Shown here piece by piece: positions 32,913 through 38,421 of a stretch of 38,421 bases of DNA. Origin of the DNA: JBHIBA01 sp046758845 (lineage in GTDB: Bacteria > UBA8248 > JACPRG01 > G963555815). A program made the translations under genes and the position numbers. Positions within the stretch are counted from its first letter, which is position 1. Every line of letters begins with the position of its first letter. The stretch is taken from contig JBHIBA010000010.1 of assembly GCA_046758845.1 (NCBI GenBank), forward strand, positions 1 through 38,421, written 5' to 3'. The notes beneath the pieces were generated by a model, which saw only the letters and a program-made list of their open reading frames with translations, had not been told where the DNA came from and did no database searches.

Positions 32913-34880
32913 TTACAACAGCAACGGAGCCATCACCAGCGAAATGATGGACATCAGCTTGATGAGGATGTTCATCGAAGGTCCCGACGTATCCTTCAGC
33001 GGGTCGCCTACGGTGTCGCCCACGACGCCGGCTTTGTGGGCCTCGGAGCCTTTGCCGCCGAGATGGCCTTCCTCGATGTACTTCTTCGCATTGTCCCAAG
33101 CGCCCCCGCCGTTGGCCATCATCAGCGCGAGGAGAACGCCCGCAACCGTCGCGCCCGCGAGCATTCCGCCGAGGGCCTGGGGACCGAGCCCGAACCCGAT
33201 CACCACCGGCAGGACGACGGCCGTCACGCCGGGCAGGATCATCTCCTTCAGGGCGGCGGTCGTGCTGATGGCGATGCACCGCTCGTGGTCGGGCTGTCCG
33301 GTTCCCTCCATCAGCCCCGGGATCTCACGGAACTGGCGCCGGATCTCCTCCACCATCTTGAAGGCGGCCTTGCCCACGGAGGTCGTGGTGGCCGCGGCGA
33401 TGAAGAACGGCACCGCCCCGCCGAGGAGCAACCCGACCACCACCCTGGCGTTGGTGAGGTTGATGATGTCGAGCTTGGCGGCCGCGGTGTAGGCCGAGAA
33501 CAGGGCCAGCGCCGTCAGGGCGGCCGACCCGATGGCGAAACCCTTTCCGATGGCGGCGGTCGTATTGCCCAGCGAATCCAGGCTGTCGGTGATCTTCCGG
33601 GTCTCGGGGCCGAGCCCCGCCATCTCGGAGATGCCGCCCCCGTTATCGGCGATGGGACCATAGGCGTCCACCGACATGGTGATTCCGATGGTGGCCAGCA
33701 TCCCCACGGCGGAGATGGCGATCCCGTACAGGCCCGCCAGGACCGAAGCCGCCAGGGTTGCGGCCGCGATCACCACGATGCAGGGCACCGCGCTTTGCAT
33801 CGCCAAAGCCAGACCGGCGATGATGTTGGTCGCCACCCCCGTCTTGCACGATTCCGCCAGGGCGATGATGGGTTTGCCCGCCGTGTAATACTCAGTCAAC
33901 CGGCCGATGAGGATTCCGGCCACCGCCCCCGAGACAATGGCCCAGAAGACGTTGCTGGAAAGCCCCAGTCCCACGGTGATGAAGTAGGAAGGGACGAGCA
34001 TCAGCAAGGCGCTGATGTAGGTGGCGTACCTCAGGACAGCGGCCGGGTCCAGGTTCCGCAGGATGCGGACCGAGAGGATTCCCAACAGAGAAGCCACCAA
34101 CCCGACCATCGCGATGATCAGGGGAAGGGCCATCGCCGCCCGGGCCATCTGGCCCATCGTGGTTCCGATGGCGATGACGGCGATGATGCTTCCGACGTAG
34201 GACTCAAACAGGTCGGCCCCCATGCCGGCCACGTCGCCCACGTTGTCCCCCACCAGGTCGGCGATCACGCCGGGGTTTCGGGGGTCATCCTCGGGGATGC
34301 CGGCCTCCACCTTGCCCACCAGGTCCGAGCCGACATCGGCCGTTTTTGTGTAAATGCCGCCCCCCACGCGGGCGAACAGCGCAATCGAACTGGCCCCCAT
34401 GGCGAAGCCGAAAATGACGGCCGGGTCCTTGCCGGCGTAAAGCCAGAAAAAAGCGCCCACACCCAAAAGTCCCAGGCTGGCCACCGCCAGCCCCATGATG
34501 GACCCGCCGATGAAGGCCATGCTCAGAGAGCGGCCCTGGCTTCCGAGCCGGGCGGCCTCGGCCGTGCGCAGGTTGGCGCGGGTCGCGGCTTTCATCCCGA
34601 AGAAGCCCGCCAGGACGGAGCAAATGGCTCCTCCCAGGAAGGCCAAGGCCGTATCCAACGTCAGGGCCGCCGTAATCAGGATAAACACGAGGACGATGAA
34701 AATGACCAGGATCTTGTACTCCTGTTTCAGAAAGACCATGGCCCCGTCGTGAATGGCCTTGGCCAGGCCTCGCATCTTCTCGTTGCCCGCCGGCTGGCGC
34801 GTAATGTAGAGAAAGAGCCATCCAGCGATCAGAAGGCCGAGCAAGCCCAAAATGGGCGCCCAGTCCGTCACTGCACTCAT
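32913..34880 (-). CDS. hppA: Membrane-bound pyrophosphatase, K+-dependent type
   Basis: This enzyme couples pyrophosphate hydrolysis to pumping of H+ or Na+. The 655-residue product has about 16 membrane helices. The pyrophosphate-binding DVGSDLVGKVEAGIPEDDPRNP and DLVGDNVGDVAGMGADLFE motifs and the C-terminal GDTVGDPLKDTSGPSMNILIK are intact. The GNTTAAIGKG segment has Ala where K+-independent enzymes have Lys, which indicates K+ dependence; the Glu in DLFESY is at the position used in Na+-pumping and some H+-pumping K+-dependent forms, so the ion is open. Its ATG overlaps the pth stop (ATGA), an uncommon neighbour. Confidence 0.96.
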   Translation of the reverse strand: MSAVTDWAPILGLLGLLIAGWLFLYITRQPAGNEKMRGLAKAIHDGAMVFLKQEYKILVIFIVLVFILITAALTLDTALAFLGGAICSVLAGFFGMKAATRANLRTAEAARLGSQGRSLSMAFIGGSIMGLAVASLGLLGVGAFFWLYAGKDPAVIFGFAMGASSIALFARVGGGIYTKTADVGSDLVGKVEAGIPEDDPRNPGVIADLVGDNVGDVAGMGADLFESYVGSIIAVIAIGTTMGQMARAAMALPLIIAMVGLVASLLGILSVRILRNLDPAAVLRYATYISALLMLVPSYFITVGLGLSSNVFWAIVSGAVAGILIGRLTEYYTAGKPIIALAESCKTGVATNIIAGLALAMQSAVPCIVVIAAATLAASVLAGLYGIAISAVGMLATIGITMSVDAYGPIADNGGGISEMAGLGPETRKITDSLDSLGNTTAAIGKGFAIGSAALTALALFSAYTAAAKLDIINLTNARVVVGLLLGGAVPFFIAAATTTSVGKAAFKMVEEIRRQFREIPGLMEGTGQPDHERCIAISTTAALKEMILPGVTAVVLPVVIGFGLGPQALGGMLAGATVAGVLLALMMANGGGAWDNAKKYIEEGHLGGKGSEAHKAGVVGDTVGDPLKDTSGPSMNILIKLMSIISLVMAPLLL

Positions 34881-35494
34881 AGACGCCGTTCTCCCCTGGG
34901 ACCCTCTGGAATCCGATCCCGGCCCCAGACCCGAATAAGCTCACAGATGCGATCGACCCCCTTGTCGATCACATCCTCCACCTCCCGTAGTTCCTCCGGC
35001 GTGAAAGGACTCAAGACGTAATCCGCTTCCTTTCCCCGGTCCGTCCCCCGGCCGATTCCCATCCGCAGTCGGGTGAAACCCCCGCTTCCCAGGGCTTCGA
35101 TGATGGATCGGATTCCATTATGCCCCGCGTCACCCCCACCGCGTTTGAGGCGCACGCGGCCGAACTCGATGTCCAGGTCGTCGTGGACCACCAACAGGTC
35201 TTCGGGCCCCAGGCGGCAGTCTCTCAGCAATCCGCGAACCGCCGGCCCCGACCGGTTCATGTAGGTCAGCGGCTCCGCCACGAAGACCCGCCGGCCATAA
35301 AGAGAGCCATTGCCCGCGACCGAACAATGGCCCGCGTCCCGAAAAGTGATGTCCAGCCGGGCCGCCAGCCCGTCCAGGACTCGGAACCCGACGTTGTGCC
35401 TCGTCCTTGCGTACCGTTCGCCCGGGTTGCCGAGTCCGACGACAAGCAACGCTTCGCCAGGGGCCGGCCCGGCTCGACGCCTCAGGAACCTCAA
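34877..35494 (-). CDS. pth: Peptidyl-tRNA hydrolase
   Basis: Pth recycles peptidyl-tRNA released from ribosomes. The 205-residue product has the catalytic Asn in GLGNPG, His in TRHNVGF and Asp in VHDDLDI, with the GGGDAGHNGIRSI motif. I take the TTG at 35494, which overlaps the rplY stop (TTGA) and has GAGGG directly upstream, although spacing is tight; a second TTG 16 codons later is possible and would give the more usual short N-terminus. rplY-pth is a conserved pair. Confidence 0.94.
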   Translation of the reverse strand: MRFLRRRAGPAPGEALLVVGLGNPGERYARTRHNVGFRVLDGLAARLDITFRDAGHCSVAGNGSLYGRRVFVAEPLTYMNRSGPAVRGLLRDCRLGPEDLLVVHDDLDIEFGRVRLKRGGGDAGHNGIRSIIEALGSGGFTRLRMGIGRGTDRGKEADYVLSPFTPEELREVEDVIDKGVDRICELIRVWGRDRIPEGPRGERRL

Positions 35495-36168
35495 CCCTCG
35501 GCAGGCTCTTCTTTGGCGCCCTCGGGTTCCTCCTCCGCCTCCACGGCTTCACCCTCGGCCGGCACCGCCTCGGCCTCCTCCTCGACGGGGGCTTCCACTT
35601 CGACGGCCACCATCGTCACATTCGCCACCCCCTCCTCGGGGTCGGTGAGCACCGTGACGCCCTCGGGCAATTGAAGGTCGCCCACGTGAAGGACCTCTCC
35701 CAAGGCGAGCCCGCTCACGTCGGCCTGGATGGAAGCCGGAATGCGGTCGGGCAGACAGCGGACGGCCAGGTTCCACAGGAGTTGACCCAGGTGGCCGTTG
35801 TCCTGCGCCACCCCGACAGCGGTCCCCTCCAGCTCGATGGGCACTTCCACCTCGACCTCCCGGTCCATGGAGATTCGCATCAGGTCGGCGTGAAGGAAGC
35901 CTCCCCGGACGGGATCGCTTTGCAGCTCCCGAACCATCACCACGCGTTCCACGTCTTCCTCGCCCTGCAGGCACAGGCGCATGAGGACGTTGGCGCCCGC
36001 CTGGGTATTGAGGAGTTGGCGGAGATCACGGATGCTGACGACGAGTGAGAGATTTTCCCCTTCCCCGTACATGACGGCCGGCATCTCCCCCTGGCCGCGA
36101 AGGCGGCGAGAGCGACCTTTGCCCCGGTCTTCCCGACGTCGGGCGTTCAGGACCAATTCTTCCATCAT
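35491..36168 (-). CDS. rplY: Ribosomal protein L25 (CTC type) with acidic tail
   Basis: L25 of the CTC (general stress) form binds 5S rRNA. The 225-residue product has the N-terminal 5S-binding domain (about 1-95) and the second TL5/CTC beta domain (about 100-188), followed by an acidic Glu/Ala/Pro tail. Such tails are frequent in this family, so the tail is less surprising than those of S6 and L9. Two ATGs are adjacent; the second (36165) has better spacing from GAGAGG. It starts nine to twelve bases after prs. Confidence 0.95.
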   Translation of the reverse strand: MMEELVLNARRREDRGKGRSRRLRGQGEMPAVMYGEGENLSLVVSIRDLRQLLNTQAGANVLMRLCLQGEEDVERVVMVRELQSDPVRGGFLHADLMRISMDREVEVEVPIELEGTAVGVAQDNGHLGQLLWNLAVRCLPDRIPASIQADVSGLALGEVLHVGDLQLPEGVTVLTDPEEGVANVTMVAVEVEAPVEEEAEAVPAEGEAVEAEEEPEGAKEEPAEG

Positions 36169-36177
36169 TTCCTCTCG

Positions 36178-37119
36178 TCAAATGAAGAGCGAGCTGACCG
36201 AACTCTCGTTGTGAATCCGCTGAATGGCGTCGCCCAGAAAGCCCGCGATCGACAGGACATTGATGCGGGGACATTCCAGCGCACGGGGCTTCAGGGGTAT
36301 GGTGTCTGTGACGATCACTTCCTTCAGCTGGGAGCGCTCAATGCGGTCCACGGCCGGTCCGGAGAAGACCGCATGCGTCGCGCTGGCGTACACGGCCGTC
36401 GCCCCCTTCTCCAGGAGCGCCCGGGTCCCTTCGGTCAAAGTACCAGCTGTGTCGATCATATCGTCCACGATGAGAACCGTTCGGCCTTCCACGTCGCCGA
36501 TGATGTTCATCACCTGCGCCACATTCTCTCTCTCTCGGCGCTTGTCGATGATCCCCAACGGGGCGTCCAACCGTTTGGCGAACGCCCGGGCCCGCTCCAC
36601 CCCCCCCGGGTCCGGAGACACCACCGTGAGGGCCGGCAGGCCCTTTTTGCGGAAGTATTCAATCATGATGGGGGCGGCAAACAGGTGGTCGACCGGAATG
36701 TCGAAAAATCCCTGGATCTGGCCGGCGTGCAGGTCAATGGTCAGGATCCGGTCGGCGCCCGCCGCGCTGAGGAGGTTGGCCACCAGTTTGGCCGTGATAG
36801 GAACCCGCGGCGCCACCTTTCGGTCCTGGCGCGCATAGCCGAAGTAGGGGATCACCGCCGTGATGCGTCGCGCCGAGGCCCGCCGAAAGGCATCGATGAG
36901 GATCAACAACTCCATCAGGTTCGTTTGCGTCGGAGAGCAGGTCGGCTGAATCAGAAAGCAGTCCATCCCCCGAACGTTTTCCTCGATGTGGACGTAGATC
37001 TCCCCGTCACTGAAATCGGTGACCCGGAGCTTGCCCAAGGGAACGTGCAGGGACTTGGAGATCCCTTCGGCCAAGTCCGGATTGGCACGGCCCGAGAACG
37101 GCTTCAACTCTCCATTCAT
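36178..37119 (-). CDS. prs: Ribose-phosphate pyrophosphokinase
   Basis: Prs makes PRPP from ribose 5-phosphate and ATP for nucleotide, His and Trp synthesis. From the ATG at 37119 the product is 313 residues, the standard length, starting MNGELKPFSGRANP. DLHAGQIQGFFDIPVDHL is the Mg-binding signature, and VLIVDDMIDTAGTL binds the ribose phosphate. The frame continues to a GTG at 37155 that touches the end of the tRNA gene, so the shorter start is preferred. AGGG sits about 12 bases upstream. Confidence 0.95.
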   Translation of the reverse strand: MNGELKPFSGRANPDLAEGISKSLHVPLGKLRVTDFSDGEIYVHIEENVRGMDCFLIQPTCSPTQTNLMELLILIDAFRRASARRITAVIPYFGYARQDRKVAPRVPITAKLVANLLSAAGADRILTIDLHAGQIQGFFDIPVDHLFAAPIMIEYFRKKGLPALTVVSPDPGGVERARAFAKRLDAPLGIIDKRRERENVAQVMNIIGDVEGRTVLIVDDMIDTAGTLTEGTRALLEKGATAVYASATHAVFSGPAVDRIERSQLKEVIVTDTIPLKPRALECPRINVLSIAGFLGDAIQRIHNESSVSSLFI

Positions 37120-37155
37120 CTGCACCGGAGCCCTCGACAAATCACCACTGAACAC

Positions 37156-37230
37156 TGGCTGGGGCGGGAGGATTCGAACCTCCGATTGCTGGATCCAAAA
37201 TCCAGTGCCTTACCGCTTGGCTACGCCCCA
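37156..37230 (-). tRNA. tRNA-Gln (anticodon TTG), 3' CCA encoded
   Basis: On the minus strand the cloverleaf folds fully: acceptor TGGGGCG/CGCCCCA, D-arm GCC/GGC, anticodon stem CTGGA/TCCAG with loop TTTTGGA (anticodon TTG), and T-arm GGAGG-TTCGAAT-CCTCC. Discriminator G is followed by an encoded CCA. It lies in a 133-bp gap between spoVG and prs, apparently inside the same transcript. Confidence 0.97.
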
Positions 37231-37252
37231 AGCAGGGGGCAGGGGGGTTCTC

Positions 37253-37597
37253 TTAAAAGGATTCCGTGGTTTCAGGAGGTGGTGTCCCGCCAGCCGATTC
37301 CTGTCCTTCGGAGGGGGGCGTCGCGTCGCGCGGCTTGGGGCGGTGACGCAAAACCTCTTGATACCTTTGCAAAATCCGGTCTTCGATCATCCGCCGGGTT
37401 TCGCTGTTCAGGGGGTGGGCGGTGTCCTTGAACGAACCGTCCTTGCACTTGCGGCTCGGCATGGCCACAAACAAGTTGTTGGTCCCTTGGATAATCTTCA
37501 AATCCCTTACGACGAAGCAGTGGTCGAAGGTGATCGTGACATAGGCCTTTAATTTCTCTTCGTCCACAGGATAAACCCGGACCTCGGTGATCTCCAT
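37253..37597 (-). CDS. spoVG: SpoVG family regulator
   Basis: SpoVG proteins are small nucleic-acid-binding regulators known from Firmicutes and spirochaetes and also found in many Gram-negatives. Residues 1-85 show the family pattern: ITEVRVYPVDEEKLKAYVTITFD, VVRDLKIIQGTNNLFVAMPSRK and HPLNSETRRMIEDRIL. A Pro/Glu/Thr-rich tail of about 28 residues follows. No sporulation genes are seen, so the name does not imply spores. It is 43 bases after ispE and just before the tRNA-Gln gene. Confidence 0.94.
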   Translation of the reverse strand: MEITEVRVYPVDEEKLKAYVTITFDHCFVVRDLKIIQGTNNLFVAMPSRKCKDGSFKDTAHPLNSETRRMIEDRILQRYQEVLRHRPKPRDATPPSEGQESAGGTPPPETTESF

Positions 37598-37640
37598 CCC
37601 GCCATCCCCCCTTCCGGGGCCGTGGGTCGCTTCAGCCGCC

Positions 37641-38255
37641 TCAGAACATCGAATCCCCCGCTGCCAACGTTCGCGTCAATCGACAGAACATCCCCCTGCC
37701 CGCCAAGACCCGGGCCGCCCGGCCGGCCCGACGGACGTCGCGAAACCACCCGAACACCGTTGGACCGCTCCCGCTCATCAGAGCGAAGTCTGCGCCCAGT
37801 TCCTTCAGACGGGCCTTCAATTCTCCCACCACCGGATGGGCGTGCTGAACAGGGGCTTCCAGGTCGTTCCGCAACACGTCCCATCCCGGCGGGACCCACC
37901 TAAGGCGAACCGAACCGTATGTCATCTTAGATTTCGCCGGAGGGGGTGTCAACCCGGAATTCAGGGCCCCGTATGCCCCGGCCGCCGACGCCGAAAAAGG
38001 CGGCTTGACCAGAACCACCGGCCGGACCGGACCCGGTTTCAACTCCGCCAAGAGCTCCCCTCTTCCCTCTCCCAGCGCGCAAGGCCCCCCGAGGAAAAAA
38101 GGCACGTCCGACCCAATCTCAGCCCCCAGTTCCGCCAGGTCCTCGGCGGAACGGCCCAAACCCAAAAGCGAATTCAGACCGAAAAGGACCGCGGCCGCAT
38201 CGGCGCTTCCCCCGCCGAGCCCCGCAGCCACCGGGATCTCTTTCTTGATGTACAC
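37641..38255 (-). CDS. ispE: 4-diphosphocytidyl-2-C-methyl-D-erythritol kinase, N-terminus missing
   Basis: IspE phosphorylates CDP-methylerythritol in the non-mevalonate isoprenoid pathway. The visible 204 residues start just before the GHMP-kinase ATP loop (PVAAGLGGGSADAAA) and include GSDVPFFLGG and the C-terminal GSGPTVFGWF. A whole IspE has about 280-300 residues, so about 80 N-terminal residues with the PAKINL motif are missing. The GTG at 38255 is only the first start codon of the truncated frame. Similarity seems to stop near 38265, where a G-rich run (on this strand) begins. Truncation by a faulty contig edge is more likely than a real deletion. Confidence 0.9.
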   Translation of the reverse strand: MYIKKEIPVAAGLGGGSADAAAVLFGLNSLLGLGRSAEDLAELGAEIGSDVPFFLGGPCALGEGRGELLAELKPGPVRPVVLVKPPFSASAAGAYGALNSGLTPPPAKSKMTYGSVRLRWVPPGWDVLRNDLEAPVQHAHPVVGELKARLKELGADFALMSGSGPTVFGWFRDVRRAGRAARVLAGRGMFCRLTRTLAAGDSMF

Positions 38256-38421
38256 CGAGCAGCCCCCCGCCCCGCCCGCCCCCCCCCGCCGGCGGCCCGC
38301 CCCCCCCGAACCCCGGGTTCCCGCCCTCCCACTGCGCGTAGAAGCGGCCGCCCGTCTCGGCCGCGATGAGGAAGCTCCCGTTCAGGCCCTGGCGACCCTC
38401 GAAGTCCTCGGACGGCTCGAG
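38256..38421. other. Contig-edge segment, C-rich run, probably chimeric
   Basis: The plus strand at 38261-38328 is dominated by runs of C (up to nine), unlike anything else in the window. The part beyond (38330-38421) has an open minus-strand frame reading LNGSFLIAAETGGRFYAQW, which does not resemble IspE and lies in a different frame from it. No gene is called. Confidence 0.6.

Noticed and set aside
33036..35021. 661-codon plus-strand open frame opposite hppA
   Set aside because: Antisense shadow; the product is rich in His, Asp, Gly and Arg without hydrophobic core or motifs, whereas hppA is unmistakable.
37156..37230. tRNA-Gln as an integration site of a mobile element
   Set aside because: No integrase, no repeated tRNA 3' end and only core genes on both sides.

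Overview
The window is a GC-rich stretch of housekeeping chromosome from a Gram-negative bacterium, probably a metagenome-style contig. Start codons are ATG, GTG and TTG, and many neighbouring genes overlap by 4 bases. The gene content and order are dprA-smg-topA-trmFO-xerC-hslVU-argBDFG, alr-dnaB-rplI-(YybS-like)-rpsR-ssb-rpsF, ispE-spoVG-tRNA-prs-rplY-pth, and tgt-yajC-secDF. From memory this resembles Desulfobacterota, Nitrospirota and NC10/Methylomirabilota-like lineages more than classical Proteobacteria or Firmicutes. I cannot place it more precisely from sequence alone. No phage, transposase, CRISPR or defence genes were seen.

Left half (1-20696), all on the + strand. First comes a cell-elongation block: mreB (cut by the window start), mreC, mreD, mrdA/PBP2 and rodA, nearly all translationally overlapping. 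Then comes rng (RNase E/G) with a structured 290-bp leader. Next is a genome-maintenance and proteolysis run starting from a TTGACA-type promoter: dprA, smg (DUF494), topA, trmFO, xerC, hslV, hslU and a small HAD-family gene. Last is an arginine block argB-argD-argF-argG, which converts N-acetylglutamate to argininosuccinate; argC, argJ/argE and argH are not in the window. A recognisable promoter before argB carries a palindrome exactly in its -35/-10 spacer.

Centre (20697-21413): the two halves converge here. The region holds a perfect 17-bp stem hairpin and a small, AT-rich gene for a 61-residue two-helix membrane protein.

Right half (21012-38421), all on the - strand and read from right to left: ispE (N-terminus lost at the contig edge), spoVG, tRNA-Gln(TTG), prs, rplY, pth, hppA; then a promoter and rpsF, ssb, rpsR, a YybS-like membrane gene, rplI; then dnaB, alr, an MlaF-type ATPase, tgt; then yajC, secD and secF for protein export.

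The most unusual features are four. Ribosomal proteins S6, L9 and L25 all carry long acidic C-terminal tails, and the S6 tail is built from 21-residue tandem repeats that are nearly identical in DNA. The argB promoter palindrome shares its core with a palindrome before rng. An atypical small membrane protein gene lies between the converging halves. The last ~160 bases look chimeric and replace the start of ispE. I found no clear multi-gene novel system; the window is mostly conserved core genome.
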